From: Fen-1364 sp049515135
GTDB lineage: Bacteria > Spirochaetota > Spirochaetia > SZUA-6 > Fen-1364
Assembly (NCBI GenBank): GCA_049515135.1
Contig: JBEKUJ010000020.1
Span: 1 to 64,000 of the forward strand
DNA length: 64,000 bases
Direction of reading: 5' to 3'
The notes beneath the pieces are model-generated. The model searched no databases. It had not been told where the DNA came from and was given only the letters and a program-made list of their open reading frames with translations. Shown here in pieces: positions 14,842-24,066 of the stretch (positions are counted from its first letter, which is position 1; every line of letters starts with the position of its first letter). The translations under genes were made by a program, and so were the position numbers.

Positions 14842-16985
14842 TGGCGAAAGAACCGAAGGCGCGGCGCGCCGCAACAAGGCATACGAAACAAGTCCTCATG
14901 ATCGTCGAGTCGCCGGCAAAGGGCAAGACGATCGAGAAGTACCTGGGCAAGGGCTACACCGTGGCTGCGTCCATGGGGCACCTTATCGACCTGCCCAAGT
15001 CGCGCCTGGCTATCGACGTGGAAAAATCGTTCGAGCCGGAATACATCACCGTGCGCGGCAAGGCGAAGATCCTCAAGGAGCTGAAGCAGAAAGCAAAGAA
15101 GGCGGATGCCATTCTCCTTGCATCGGACAACGACAGGGAAGGGGAGGCCATCTCGTATCATCTCAGGAATGTGCTCCAGAACGGGGGCGCGGCTCCTGAC
15201 ATTCAGCGCATCACATTCAACGAGATAACTCCCAAAGCCATCCGCGAGGCTGTGGCTCACCCCGGCCAGATCGACATGTCGAAGGTGAACGCGCAGAAGG
15301 CGCGGCGGGTGCTGGACAGGATCGTCGGCTACTCTCTGTCCCCGCTTCTCTGGAAAAAGGTGAAGAACGGCCTTTCCGCGGGCCGCGTTCAATCGGTTGC
15401 CCTGCGGCTGATCTGCGAGCGCGAGGCGGAGATCGAGGCGTTCCTTCCGGAGGAGTACTGGTCCCTGGAGGCCGAGCTGCACAAGGGCGCCAGCGTGCGG
15501 CAGGCGTTCCGGGCCGCCCTTGTGGCCGTGCGCGGCGAAAAGCCGGGGCTCACCGATGAGGCGTCTACTACCGCGATCGTGGACTCCCTGCAGGGAGCCT
15601 CATTCGTAGTTTCCGACGTGAAAGTGACGGAGAAGGCAAACCGCCCGCGTCCCCCGTTTACGACCTCAACGCTTCAACAGACCGCGGCCAACAGGTTCGG
15701 CTTCACGGCCCGCAAGACAATGCAGATCGCGCAGGGCCTCTATGAGGGGGTCAACATCGGGTCCCAGAGGCTCGGGCTCATAACCTACATGCGAACCGAC
15801 TCCACGCGCATCGCGGAAAGCGCGCTTGCCGAGGTCCGTGAGTACATCGCAAAGGAGTTCCCCGGTGACCTGCCCGAGGTGCCGGTGGCCTATGTCACGG
15901 GCAAGGGGGCGCAGGACGCTCATGAGGCAATCCGTCCCACATACGTCACGCGAACGCCCGCGGAGCTGAAGAAGAGCCTCACCTCGGAGGAGTTCCGGCT
16001 GTACTCCATCATCTGGGAGCGTTTCGTTTCTTCCCAGATGAATCCTTCCAAGACCAGCACGACGACCGTGGATATCCAGGCCGCAGACGCCACGTTCCGC
16101 GCCTCCAGCACGCGCGTTGTGGAGAAGGGGTTTCAGAACGCCCTCAGCTTGCTGGCCTCCAAGGAGCAGACCAAGGCTCTTCCTGCCATGAACGTTGGGG
16201 ACCCTCTGGAGCTGGTCAGGTTCCACCCCGAGCAGCATTTCACCTCGGGACCTCCCCGGTATACGGATGCCACTATCGTCAAGACGCTGGAAGAGAAAGG
16301 GATTGGAAGACCGTCCACCTATGCACCCATCATTTCCGTCCTTCTGGACCGCTACTACGTGGTGCGCAAATCCCGACAGCTCATCCCCACGGTGCTGGGA
16401 AAGATCATCAACGACCTTCTCACCCGGTCCTTCCCCGAGCTGCTGGACCCGAACTTCACGGCGGAGATGGAAGCGAAGCTGGACCGGGTTGAAGAGGGAA
16501 AGACGGACTGGCAGACCATGATCCGGGATTTCTACGGGCCTTTCAAAGACAAAGTCGGGACAGTCCTGGAAACCCTCGAGTCCATCAAGGGAGTGATGGA
16601 TGAAAAAACAGACGTCGTCTGCGACATCTGCGGCAGGCCCATGGTAAAGAAGCTCGGCCGCTATGGGTTTTTCCTTGCTTGTACGGGGTTCCCGGAATGC
16701 AAGAACACCAAACCGGTCCCCCTGGCTCCCTGCCCGCGTCCGGGCTGCGGCGGGCAGATCGTTGCGCGCAAGCGCAAGCGCGGAAGGGGGCGTGAGTTCT
16801 ACGGATGCACCAACTACCCCACGTGCGATTTCGTGACGTACTTCAAACCCACGGACTCCAAGTGCCCGAAATGCGGCTGGTTCCTCGTTGAAAAGGAGGA
16901 CAGGCAGCGGGGGACGTACAAGTCGTGCATCAATCCCTCCTGCGATTACCTCCATACGAAAGAGACGGACGAACAAAGTGCCTGA
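14838..16985 (+). CDS. topA: DNA topoisomerase I
   Basis: TopA relaxes negative supercoils by cutting one strand through a tyrosyl phosphodiester. The 715-residue product starts with the Toprim domain (VLMIVESPAKGKTIEKYLG; ASDNDREGEAISYHL), has the catalytic Tyr near residue 317 in GLITYMRTDSTRI, HEAIRPT, and EKGIGRPSTYAPI. The C-terminus holds three four-cysteine zinc ribbons (starting CDICGRPM, CPRPGCGG and CPKCGWFL), the usual bacterial arrangement. The ATG overlaps the dprA stop, with GGAG at 14831-14834. Confidence 0.95.
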   Translation: MMAKEPKARRAATRHTKQVLMIVESPAKGKTIEKYLGKGYTVAASMGHLIDLPKSRLAIDVEKSFEPEYITVRGKAKILKELKQKAKKADAILLASDNDREGEAISYHLRNVLQNGGAAPDIQRITFNEITPKAIREAVAHPGQIDMSKVNAQKARRVLDRIVGYSLSPLLWKKVKNGLSAGRVQSVALRLICEREAEIEAFLPEEYWSLEAELHKGASVRQAFRAALVAVRGEKPGLTDEASTTAIVDSLQGASFVVSDVKVTEKANRPRPPFTTSTLQQTAANRFGFTARKTMQIAQGLYEGVNIGSQRLGLITYMRTDSTRIAESALAEVREYIAKEFPGDLPEVPVAYVTGKGAQDAHEAIRPTYVTRTPAELKKSLTSEEFRLYSIIWERFVSSQMNPSKTSTTTVDIQAADATFRASSTRVVEKGFQNALSLLASKEQTKALPAMNVGDPLELVRFHPEQHFTSGPPRYTDATIVKTLEEKGIGRPSTYAPIISVLLDRYYVVRKSRQLIPTVLGKIINDLLTRSFPELLDPNFTAEMEAKLDRVEEGKTDWQTMIRDFYGPFKDKVGTVLETLESIKGVMDEKTDVVCDICGRPMVKKLGRYGFFLACTGFPECKNTKPVPLAPCPRPGCGGQIVARKRKRGRGREFYGCTNYPTCDFVTYFKPTDSKCPKCGWFLVEKEDRQRGTYKSCINPSCDYLHTKETDEQSA

Positions 16986-17886
16986 GGAATACCTGTCCTA
17001 CCTGCGCTCGGTGCGCAACCTTTCCCCCCACACGCTTGAGTCCTACGCAAAGGACCTGCACAAGTACGAGGCGTTCCTGGAAGAGCGGGGCGTGGCGCCC
17101 AGGAAGGCGGCGCTTGCGGAGGCCAGGGGGTTCGTCGGCAGGCTGTCCCGCGACGGCCTTTCTGCGCGCTCGGTGAACAGGATAGTCTCCGGAGTGCGAG
17201 GGTGGTACCGGTACATGGAAAGACGGGGAGAAATCGAAGCCAACCCTTTCGCGGAGATCCGCAGCCTTCGCACGGAGAAGCGCCTGCCCTCGTTCCTCTT
17301 CGAGGAGGAGATGGCGCGGCTGATCGAGCTGCCTTCACAGACGTCGTGCCACGAAGAGGGATCTTTCTGGAAGCTCCGCGACAGGGCAGTGCTGGAAACC
17401 CTGTACTCCACGGGCTGCCGCATTTCGGAGCTCGTATCTCTCAACATCGGGGACCTGGACCTCAAGAACTCGAGCGCCCGGGTCATGGGAAAGGGGTCCC
17501 GCGAGCGCAATGTGTTCCTCGGCGAATCCGCGGTTTCCGCGCTGCGGGGGTACATGGCATGCCGTTCCTCCTTCGCCCCGAAGGCGCCTCCCTTTCCTGA
17601 TGCGGTGCGCGCCGTGTTCATCAACCAGCGGGGCGGGCGGATCACCGACAGGGGAATCCGCTTCATCCTTGGCGAATACCTTGCGCGCGCCAACCTCGGC
17701 AAGCGCGTCACCCCGCACACCTTTCGTCATTCCTTTGCAACTCATCTCCTGGACAGGGGCGCGGACATCCGGGCGGTTCAGGAGCTGCTGGGCCATGCCA
17801 GCCTTTCCACGACCCAGGTGTACACGCACGTGGGGCTGGAAAGGCTGAAAAAGGTCTACAGGAGGGCGCACCCCCATGCCAACTGA
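16978..17886 (+). CDS. Tyrosine recombinase XerC/XerD-like (second copy)
   Basis: This is a second Xer-type recombinase of 302 residues, the normal family length. It has the N-terminal SAM-like domain (PEEYLSYLRSVRNLSPHTL) and a catalytic domain with Arg in STGCRISELVSL, Lys in MGKGSRERNV, HTFRHSFATHLL, LLGHASLSTT and the Tyr in TQVYTHV. GTG 16978 is chosen because it overlaps the topA stop by 8 bases and matches the family start; longer frames run back through topA. The end overlaps hslV by 11 bases, as expected for coupled genes. It likely acts as partner of the first copy in dimer resolution. Confidence 0.9.
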   Translation: MPEEYLSYLRSVRNLSPHTLESYAKDLHKYEAFLEERGVAPRKAALAEARGFVGRLSRDGLSARSVNRIVSGVRGWYRYMERRGEIEANPFAEIRSLRTEKRLPSFLFEEEMARLIELPSQTSCHEEGSFWKLRDRAVLETLYSTGCRISELVSLNIGDLDLKNSSARVMGKGSRERNVFLGESAVSALRGYMACRSSFAPKAPPFPDAVRAVFINQRGGRITDRGIRFILGEYLARANLGKRVTPHTFRHSFATHLLDRGADIRAVQELLGHASLSTTQVYTHVGLERLKKVYRRAHPHAN

Positions 17887-18430
17887 GAAAAAGTCCGGGG
17901 AGATTCACGGGACGACAATCATCGCCGTTCGAAGGGACGGGGCCGTGGCAATGGCCGGAGATGGGCAGGTCACCATGGGAGCCACTGTCATGAAATCCAA
18001 TGCGCGGAAAATTAGGAAGATTTTTGACGGGAAAATCCTCGTCGGGTTTGCCGGAGGCACTGCCGACGCGTTCACCCTTTTCGAGCGCTTCGAGGGAAAG
18101 ATAAAAGAGTACGGGGGTGATCTGACGCGCGCAGCGGTCGAGCTGGCAAAGGACTGGCGGACGGACAGGATATTGAGAAGGCTGGAGGCCATGCTCCTTG
18201 TGTCAGACAGGAAAGCCACCTTTCTCATATCGGGGACAGGAGATGTCATCGAACCTGAGGAGGGGGTCATCGCCATCGGGTCCGGGGGCCCCTATGCGTA
18301 CGCGGCAGCGCGCGCCTACCTGGACGCCTCCTCCCTCGGGGCGCGGGAGATCGCGGAGAAGTCCCTTCGGATAGCTGCAGGAATCTGCATCTACACGAAC
18401 GAAGAAGTCATCGTGGAGGAGCTGGAATGA
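17876..18430 (+). CDS. hslV: ATP-dependent protease subunit HslV
   Basis: HslV is the threonine-protease core of the HslUV (ClpQY) two-ring protease. The product of 184 residues has the family fold: a propeptide of about 12 residues ending in HG, then the mature N-terminus TTIIAVRRDGAVAMAGDGQV with the catalytic Thr first. Other marks are SNARKIRKIFDGKILVGFAG and the C-terminal GAREIAEKSLRIAAGICIYTN. ATG 17876 overlaps xerC; the gene ends overlapping hslU by 4 bases. Confidence 0.94.
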   Translation: MPTEKKSGEIHGTTIIAVRRDGAVAMAGDGQVTMGATVMKSNARKIRKIFDGKILVGFAGGTADAFTLFERFEGKIKEYGGDLTRAAVELAKDWRTDRILRRLEAMLLVSDRKATFLISGTGDVIEPEEGVIAIGSGGPYAYAAARAYLDASSLGAREIAEKSLRIAAGICIYTNEEVIVEELE

Positions 18431-19848
18431 AATCAGCCGTCGCTCCCGCACTGAAAGGGAGCGAGCTCACGCCGCGGGAGATCGTGGCGGAGCTGGACAG
18501 GTACATCATAGGGCAGGATAAGGCGAAGAAGGCGGTGGCAATCGCCCTTCGGAACCGCCTGCGTCGTCAGCGACTTCCCGAAGAGCTGCGTGACGAAGTG
18601 GCGCCCAAGAACATCATCATGATCGGTCCCACGGGGGTCGGAAAGACTGAGATCGCGCGCCGGCTCTCAAAGCTCTGCGGCGCTCCGTTCATCAAGGTGG
18701 AGGCCACGAAGTACACGGAGGTCGGGTACGTGGGCCGCGACGTGGAGTCGATGGTCCGGGACCTCGTGTCCGTTGCCGTTTCCATGGTGAAGTCCGAGCT
18801 TGCTGAGGACGTACGGGAAGAAGCGGAGCGCCGGGCTGAGGAGTCTCTTCTGGATCTGCTCCTCCCCGGGGCAAAACAGTCCCGACGTCCCGACGCGGAA
18901 GAGCCCGCGGAGGTCCAGGACGTCCTTGGCTCGACGGTGCCCGCCATGGAGGGAGCGGACCAGGGACCCGGGCACGGAACCAGGGAGAAGCTCCGCCAGA
19001 TGCTCACCCAAGGGCTCCTGGACGAGCGCCTGGTCGAGGTCAGCGTGACGCGCAGCGCCATGCCGATGATGGAGATCTTTTCCGGCACCAGCATGGAGGA
19101 CATGGAGCTGAACTTCGGAAACCTCGGCTCGATCTTCGGGGGGAAGAAGAAGCGGAAAAAAGTCACGGTGCGGCAGGCCCGCGAGATTCTGCTCAACGAG
19201 GAAATGGACAAGCTGGTGGACATGGACCGGGTCTCGGAGCTGGCCCGAAGCCGCGTGGAGGAGATGGGGATCATCTTCATCGACGAGATCGACAAGATCG
19301 CTTCCCGCGGGGAAAAGGTCGGCATCGACGTGTCTCGTGAGGGGGTCCAACGGGACATCCTTCCCATCGTGGAAGGGTCAAAAGTGAACACACGGCACGG
19401 AATCGTCGACACCCGGCACGTCCTCTTCATTGCCGCCGGCGCCTTCCACATGAGCAAGCCTTCCGACCTCATCCCCGAGCTGCAGGGACGGTTTCCGCTG
19501 CGCGTGGAGCTGTCGGCACTGACAAAGGAGGATTTCGTGAAGATCCTCACCCAGCCCAAGAACGCGCTGATCACGCAGTACACGGAGCTCCTGAAAACCG
19601 AGGGCGTTGCCCTGGAGTTCAAGCCGGAGGCAATCGACAGGATCGCGGAGCTGGCTACGGAGGTGAACTCGCGCTCGGAAAACATCGGGGCGCGGAGGCT
19701 CCATACGATCATGGAGCTTCTCCTTGAGGAGGTCTCCTTCCACGCCCCTGAGATCCAGGGCCAGACAATATCGATCACCCGGGGGTACGTGGATGAGAAG
19801 CTTTCCAATGTCGTGGAGGACCAGGATTTGACGAGGTACATATTGTAG
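18427..19848 (+). CDS. hslU: HslUV ATPase subunit HslU
   Basis: HslU is the AAA+ unfoldase feeding HslV. The product (473 residues) starts with LTPREIVAELDRYIIGQDKA, has Walker A MIGPTGVGKTEIARRLS, EATKYTEVGYVGRDVESMVRD, an inserted I-domain (about 130-240, including a Glu/Pro-rich stretch), Walker B IIFIDEIDKIA, and SELQ-type ELQGRFPLRVEL. The C-terminus ends VVEDQDLTRYIL, the peptide that docks into HslV. The ATG overlaps the hslV stop. Confidence 0.95.
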   Translation: MKSAVAPALKGSELTPREIVAELDRYIIGQDKAKKAVAIALRNRLRRQRLPEELRDEVAPKNIIMIGPTGVGKTEIARRLSKLCGAPFIKVEATKYTEVGYVGRDVESMVRDLVSVAVSMVKSELAEDVREEAERRAEESLLDLLLPGAKQSRRPDAEEPAEVQDVLGSTVPAMEGADQGPGHGTREKLRQMLTQGLLDERLVEVSVTRSAMPMMEIFSGTSMEDMELNFGNLGSIFGGKKKRKKVTVRQAREILLNEEMDKLVDMDRVSELARSRVEEMGIIFIDEIDKIASRGEKVGIDVSREGVQRDILPIVEGSKVNTRHGIVDTRHVLFIAAGAFHMSKPSDLIPELQGRFPLRVELSALTKEDFVKILTQPKNALITQYTELLKTEGVALEFKPEAIDRIAELATEVNSRSENIGARRLHTIMELLLEEVSFHAPEIQGQTISITRGYVDEKLSNVVEDQDLTRYIL

Positions 19849-19862
19849 CCAGGGATGGCGAA

Positions 19863-19909
19863 GTCGGCCCGGCCGCGCGTTGCGCGGCCAGGATGGCCGA
19901 AAGGCCGAC
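19863..19909. repeat. Hairpin cluster between hslU and flgB
   Basis: GGCCGCGC (19871-19878) pairs with GCGCGGCC (19882-19889) around GTT; GGCC-GAAA-GGCC (19895-19906) makes a short tetraloop; GTCGGCC (19863-19869) can alternatively pair with GGCCGAC (19903-19909) enclosing the first hairpin. No T-run follows. It marks the border between the protease and flagellar genes and may be a weak terminator or a processing site. I see no convincing promoter before flgB. Confidence 0.45.
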
Positions 19910-19968
19910 TGTGATGGCTCAGTGAGGCGTAGAAACTGACCGAAGATAAAGGGGAGAGGAAGACACGC

Positions 19969-20385
19969 ATGACTTTTTCCGGATCCTTTGGAAAAAACCT
20001 CGAAATCATGACCCGCGAGCTCGATGTGGCAGCGCTCCGACAGAACGTGATCGCCAACAACATCGCCAACGCGGATACGCCCAACTTCAAGCGCAGCGTC
20101 GTGAACTTCGAGAGCCAGCTGCGGCGGGCCCTTGAATCCGAGAGAGCGCCGAAGTTCCCCCAGGCCATCACGGATCCCCGCGACATACCGTTCGACCGGC
20201 CCATCGACTGGATGCAGGTGAAACCGCGCCGCATCCTGGACTACCTCACGGAGGCGAAAAACAACGGGAACAACGTGGACATCGAGGAGGAAGGCACCAA
20301 CGCCCTCACCAACCAGCTCCTTTATACCACCCTGGTCCAGGCCGTCACCAGCCAGATCCAGGGCGTGAACATCGTGCTGAGGTAA
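19969..20385 (+). CDS. flgB: Flagellar proximal rod protein FlgB
   Basis: FlgB is the rod subunit nearest the MS ring. The product (138 residues, normal length) has the rod/hook N-terminal motif LRQNVIANNIANADTPNFKR and the C-terminal region NNGNNVDIEEEGTNALTNQL, both typical of FlgB. ATG 19969 has GGGGAGAGG upstream. It opens a run of 28 flagellar and chemotaxis-linked genes on one strand, with flgC 4 bases behind. Confidence 0.93.
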   Translation: MTFSGSFGKNLEIMTRELDVAALRQNVIANNIANADTPNFKRSVVNFESQLRRALESERAPKFPQAITDPRDIPFDRPIDWMQVKPRRILDYLTEAKNNGNNVDIEEEGTNALTNQLLYTTLVQAVTSQIQGVNIVLR

Positions 20386-20389
20386 GACC

Positions 20390-20848
20390 ATGGGTATGTT
20401 CAGCAGCATCACAATAGCAGCATCGGGGCTCACGGCTGAAAAGCTGCGCCTCGACGTGATTGCCGACAACATTGCGAACGTCAACACAACCCGCACTACT
20501 GAGGGAGGCCCCTTCAGGAGGAGCAGGGTGATTTTCCGCCCTCGCGTGGAGGAGCCGTACTGGCGCAGCCCCTTCCTTCCCAACTACCTCAAGGATGAGG
20601 TGGGAAAGGGCGTGCGCGTGGCCAAGGTGGAAAAGGACTACGCCGCCAATCCCCGGCTCGTATACGATCCCACGCACCCTGACGCCATCAAGACGGGCCC
20701 CCGCAAGGGCTACGTAGAGTTTCCCAACGTGAACATCGTGAACGAGATGGTGGACATGATAGCCGCGTCGCGCTCCTACGAGGCGAACTCCGCTGTCATC
20801 AATGCGACGAAGGCCATGTTCATGAAGGCCCTCGAGATAGGGAGATGA
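20390..20848 (+). CDS. flgC: Flagellar proximal rod protein FlgC
   Basis: FlgC is a rod subunit of the periplasmic flagellum. The 152-residue product shows DVIADNIANVNTTRTTEGGP at the N-terminus, the central VRVAKVEKDYAANPRLVYDP, and the C-terminal NEMVDMIAASRSYEANSAVI helix that packs in the rod. It follows flgB by 4 bases and precedes fliE by 3. Confidence 0.94.
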   Translation: MGMFSSITIAASGLTAEKLRLDVIADNIANVNTTRTTEGGPFRRSRVIFRPRVEEPYWRSPFLPNYLKDEVGKGVRVAKVEKDYAANPRLVYDPTHPDAIKTGPRKGYVEFPNVNIVNEMVDMIAASRSYEANSAVINATKAMFMKALEIGR

Positions 20849-20851
20849 TGA

Positions 20852-21178
20852 ATGAGTGATCCTATCCAGGCATATGGCGACGTCGTACGGCTGGCGCGGA
20901 CCGACCCGCATCACATAGCGGGAATGGGGGAGCAGACGGCCGCGGCGGCCGGGCCCGAGCGTTCCTTCGGCGATATGTTGTTGGGCGCGCTTGGCAGCGT
21001 CAACGACAGCCAGCTCAAGAGCATGGACCTCACGCAGCAGATGATCACGAACCCGGACTCGGTGAACGTGCAGGACGTGACCATTGCGCTGGCTGAGGCC
21101 AACCTGGCGCTCTCCATGACCAAGTCAATCGTGGACAGGGCGCTTGCGGCATACAGAGAGATCATCAACGTACGGTAA
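20852..21178 (+). CDS. fliE: Flagellar hook-basal body protein FliE
   Basis: FliE joins the MS ring to the rod and gates early export. The product (108 residues) ends with the characteristic DVTIALAEANLALSMTKSIVDRALAAYREI helix (about 70-105), preceded by SFGDMLLGALGSVND. The N-terminal 30 residues are poorly conserved, as in other species. It starts 3 bases after the flgC stop. Confidence 0.9.
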   Translation: MSDPIQAYGDVVRLARTDPHHIAGMGEQTAAAAGPERSFGDMLLGALGSVNDSQLKSMDLTQQMITNPDSVNVQDVTIALAEANLALSMTKSIVDRALAAYREIINVR

Positions 21179-21218
21179 GCAAGGGGAAGCAGGGCAAAGG
21201 GCATGACAGGGAGGGGAC

Positions 21219-22919
21219 ATGAACGAGTGGTGGAAGCGGATCCGTGAGCAGCTTGCCGGGCTGTGGGCCCGGTGGAATACGACCCAGAAGGTCGTCCTAT
21301 TCTCGATCATCGGCGCGGGCATCCTGGCCGTGATACTGCTGTTCACGTTCAGCGCGGCGCCATCCATGGTGCCGCTCATTTCGAACCCGATCACCGACAC
21401 CGACGCGCGGCTGCAGATAGCAGCCAAGCTCGATGAGATGGGCGTCAAGTACCAGCTGCGCCCGGATAACATCTTCTACGTTGCCGATGACAAAACCGCG
21501 CGCCATGTCAGGGTGGTCCTCAACGAGGAGAACATGATTCCCAAGGGCACCGACCCGTGGGCCCTGTTCGACATGGAGCGCTGGACCACGACGGATTTCG
21601 AACGCGACGTCAACCTCCAGCGCGCGGTCACAAAGCAGCTGGAGCAGCACATACGTGCTCTCGACGACGTTGACAACGTCAGCGTCACGCTGGTCGTGCC
21701 CAAGACCGAGCTGTTCACGGCGGACCAGAAGCCGACCACGGCTTCCGTCATCATCACGCCGAAGCCCGGCTCTGACTTTTCGACCAACCGCAAGAAAATC
21801 ATGGGGGTTCAGCGACTGATTCAGCTCGCGGTGGCGGGGCTGAAGCCTGAGGACATCGTCATCACGGACAATTCCGGAATGCAGATCAACGATTTTGCGG
21901 GCCTCGAGCAGGTGGACAGGCTGGAGCTGGCAAAACGGGAGCTGAAGGTAAAGCAGGAGCTGGAGGCCAAGTACAACGGGGATATCACCGAAGCCCTCCG
22001 CGACATCTTCAGCCCGGACCGGGTGCGGATCCTCAAGATCGACATCAAGCTCGACATGAGCAAGGTGTCCTCCACGGCGGAGGAGTTCTCCCCCATCGCC
22101 GTCGAGCCTGCCACCCGGTTCACCCCCCCCAAGTACGCGCCTTCCATCGCCAGGTCCACGCAGAGCATCGAGGAGCATTTCCAGGGCACAGGGTTCAATC
22201 CCGAAGGGCCTCCGGGGCAGGAGGGACAGACCCCACCGGCGTACAAGGACCTGTCGAACCTGGTGGGCAAGTACGACAAGAGCTCACAGACCACCAATAA
22301 TGAGATCAACAAGAAAGTCACCAATGAAGAGAAGCAGCCCTGGGAGATCCAGAGGATCACCACGGGAGTGGCCATTGACGGGGTTTGGAGGGTAAAATAC
22401 GACCAGAAGGGCCAGGTAATGCTCAATTCGGACGGAAGCATCCAGCGCGAGTACACCCCTGTCTCTGATGACGACCTAGCCAAGGCAAAGGCCCTCATCC
22501 AGGGCGCCATCGGCTTCGAGCGGGACCGCGGCGACAACGTGGAGGTGCAGTCGATCCAGTTCGACCGCAGCGCCCAGTTCGAAAAGGAAGACTCCGTGTT
22601 CCGTCATGCAATGGCGGTCCGCAGGACCATCTACATGGTCCTGATCGGAATCGGGGCCGTTCTTCTCCTGGTGATCGCCTATCGCCTCATAGCCAAGGAA
22701 GCAGAGAGGCACAGGCGGCTGCGTGAGGAAGAGCTTGCCCGGCAGCACCAGGCCATGCGCGAGGCCGCGCTGCGCACGGCGGAGGAGCAGGGAGTGGAAG
22801 TGGAGCTTTCCGTTGAGGACAGGGCCCGTCTGGAGATGCAGGAGAACGCCGTGAACATGGCGCGCGAGCATCCAGAGGACGTGGCGCAGCTCATTCGTAC
22901 CTGGCTCGTGGAGGAGTAA
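21219..22919 (+). CDS. fliF: Flagellar MS-ring protein FliF
   Basis: FliF builds the membrane ring on which the motor assembles. The product of 566 residues has a cytoplasmic start, a first membrane helix (about 24-46), ring-building motif domains with MIPKGTDPWALFDMERWTTT and RAVTKQLEQHIRALDDVDNV, and a second membrane helix near 468-490 (IYMVLIGIGAVLLLVIAYRL). The cytoplasmic tail ends with AREHPEDVAQLIRTWLVEE, the FliG-binding segment. ATG 21219 follows GGGAGGGG. fliG begins 3 bases after the stop. Confidence 0.95.
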   Translation: MNEWWKRIREQLAGLWARWNTTQKVVLFSIIGAGILAVILLFTFSAAPSMVPLISNPITDTDARLQIAAKLDEMGVKYQLRPDNIFYVADDKTARHVRVVLNEENMIPKGTDPWALFDMERWTTTDFERDVNLQRAVTKQLEQHIRALDDVDNVSVTLVVPKTELFTADQKPTTASVIITPKPGSDFSTNRKKIMGVQRLIQLAVAGLKPEDIVITDNSGMQINDFAGLEQVDRLELAKRELKVKQELEAKYNGDITEALRDIFSPDRVRILKIDIKLDMSKVSSTAEEFSPIAVEPATRFTPPKYAPSIARSTQSIEEHFQGTGFNPEGPPGQEGQTPPAYKDLSNLVGKYDKSSQTTNNEINKKVTNEEKQPWEIQRITTGVAIDGVWRVKYDQKGQVMLNSDGSIQREYTPVSDDDLAKAKALIQGAIGFERDRGDNVEVQSIQFDRSAQFEKEDSVFRHAMAVRRTIYMVLIGIGAVLLLVIAYRLIAKEAERHRRLREEELARQHQAMREAALRTAEEQGVEVELSVEDRARLEMQENAVNMAREHPEDVAQLIRTWLVEE

Positions 22920-22922
22920 GGG

Positions 22923-24038
22923 ATGGCAAAGCAGCTCAGACCGGCCGCGCCGCCGCGCGAGAAGCCGGATGCCCAGATACCCGCAGGCGGTCAGGCGCAG
23001 GCGAGGCGGGAAGCCCCCAAGGGGGCCGGGGCCCACAAGAAAGCCCTCACCGGCAGGCAGAAGGCCGCCGTGTTCCTTGTCACCCTGGGATCGGAGATCG
23101 CATCGGAGATCTTCAAGCACCTCAGGGAAGACGAGATTGAGCAGCTCACCTTCGAGATAGCCCGCCTGGAGAGCATCGAGCCCCAGGAGCGGGACCTGGT
23201 CCTGATGGAGTTCCACGAGCTGATGATGGCGCAGGAGTTCATCTCCACGGGCGGCATCGACTATGCCCGCGAGCTGCTGGAAAAGTCTCTCGGCACGCAA
23301 AAGGCCGTGGACATCATCAACAGGCTCACAAGCTCCCTGCAGGTGCGGCCCTTCGATTTCATCCGCCGGACAGACCCTTCACACCTCCTGAACTTCATCC
23401 AGCAGGAACACCCCCAGACCATCGCCCTGATCCTGGCGTATCTGGAGCCGCAGAAGGCCTCCATCATCCTGGGAAGCCTGCCGCACGAGATCCAGTCTGA
23501 CGTTGCCAAACGGATTGCCACCATGGACCGGACCTCTCCTGAAGTGCTTCGGGAGGTGGAGCGGGTGCTGGAAAAGAAGCTTTCCACGCTGTCCTCTGAG
23601 GACTACACGGCAGCCGGCGGCGTTGAGAGCATCGTGGAGATCCTCAACATGGTTGACCGGTCCACGGAGAAGACCATCGTGGAGAGCCTGGAGGAGGACG
23701 ACCCGGAGCTTGCGGAAGAGATCAAGAAGCGCATGTTCGTGTTCGAGGACATAGTCCTCCTGGACGACCGCGCAATCCAGAAGGTCCTGCGCGAGGTGGA
23801 TACTGCAGAGCTGGCAAAGGCCCTGAAGAGCGTTGATTCAGAGGTCCAGGACAAGATCTACCGCAACATGTCCAAGCGCGCGTCCACGCTGCTGAAAGAG
23901 GACATGGATTATATGGGTCCGATCCGTCTGAAGGACGTGGAAGAGGCCCAGCAGAGGATTGTCGCCATCATCAGGAAGCTCGAGGAGCAGGGCGAGATCG
24001 TGGTTGCCCGCGCCGGAGAGGAAGAGCTGGTCGTTTAA
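22923..24038 (+). CDS. fliG: Flagellar motor switch protein FliG
   Basis: FliG is the rotor protein on which the stator acts. The product (371 residues) starts with a Pro/Ala/Lys-rich extension of about 40 residues not usual in the family, then LTGRQKAAVFLVTLGSEIAS, the EHPQTIALILAYLEPQKAS middle domain, and a C-terminal torque domain with FVFEDIVLLDDRAIQKVLREV and SKRASTLLKEDMDYMGPIRL. The charged torque-helix residues are present. Spirochaetes often carry two fliG genes; this copy, next to fliF, is the one expected to act in the motor. Confidence 0.93.
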   Translation: MAKQLRPAAPPREKPDAQIPAGGQAQARREAPKGAGAHKKALTGRQKAAVFLVTLGSEIASEIFKHLREDEIEQLTFEIARLESIEPQERDLVLMEFHELMMAQEFISTGGIDYARELLEKSLGTQKAVDIINRLTSSLQVRPFDFIRRTDPSHLLNFIQQEHPQTIALILAYLEPQKASIILGSLPHEIQSDVAKRIATMDRTSPEVLREVERVLEKKLSTLSSEDYTAAGGVESIVEILNMVDRSTEKTIVESLEEDDPELAEEIKKRMFVFEDIVLLDDRAIQKVLREVDTAELAKALKSVDSEVQDKIYRNMSKRASTLLKEDMDYMGPIRLKDVEEAQQRIVAIIRKLEEQGEIVVARAGEEELVV

Positions 24039-24066
24039 AACGGCCACGGGAGAGGTGGTGTAAGGA

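Noticed and set aside
15666..16976. Long minus-strand open frame of 436 codons opposite topA
   Set aside because: Shadow of a clear topoisomerase gene; no recognisable domain.
12761..17886. The two tyrosine recombinases as integrases of a mobile element
   Set aside because: Both have Xer-type length and motifs, sit in an operon-like series of core genes and no attachment repeats or cargo are present.
19863..19909. Hairpin cluster as a rho-independent terminator of hslU
   Set aside because: The stems are strong but no T-run follows, so I list it only as a repeat.
19910..19968. Sigma28 promoter before flgB
   Set aside because: CCGAAGAT is only a partial match to GCCGATAA and no TAAA box stands at the right distance.
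18567..20234. Long minus-strand open frame of 555 codons opposite hslU and flgB
   Set aside because: A GC-rich shadow: rich in Arg and Ser, crosses a gene border and hslU on the other strand is beyond doubt.
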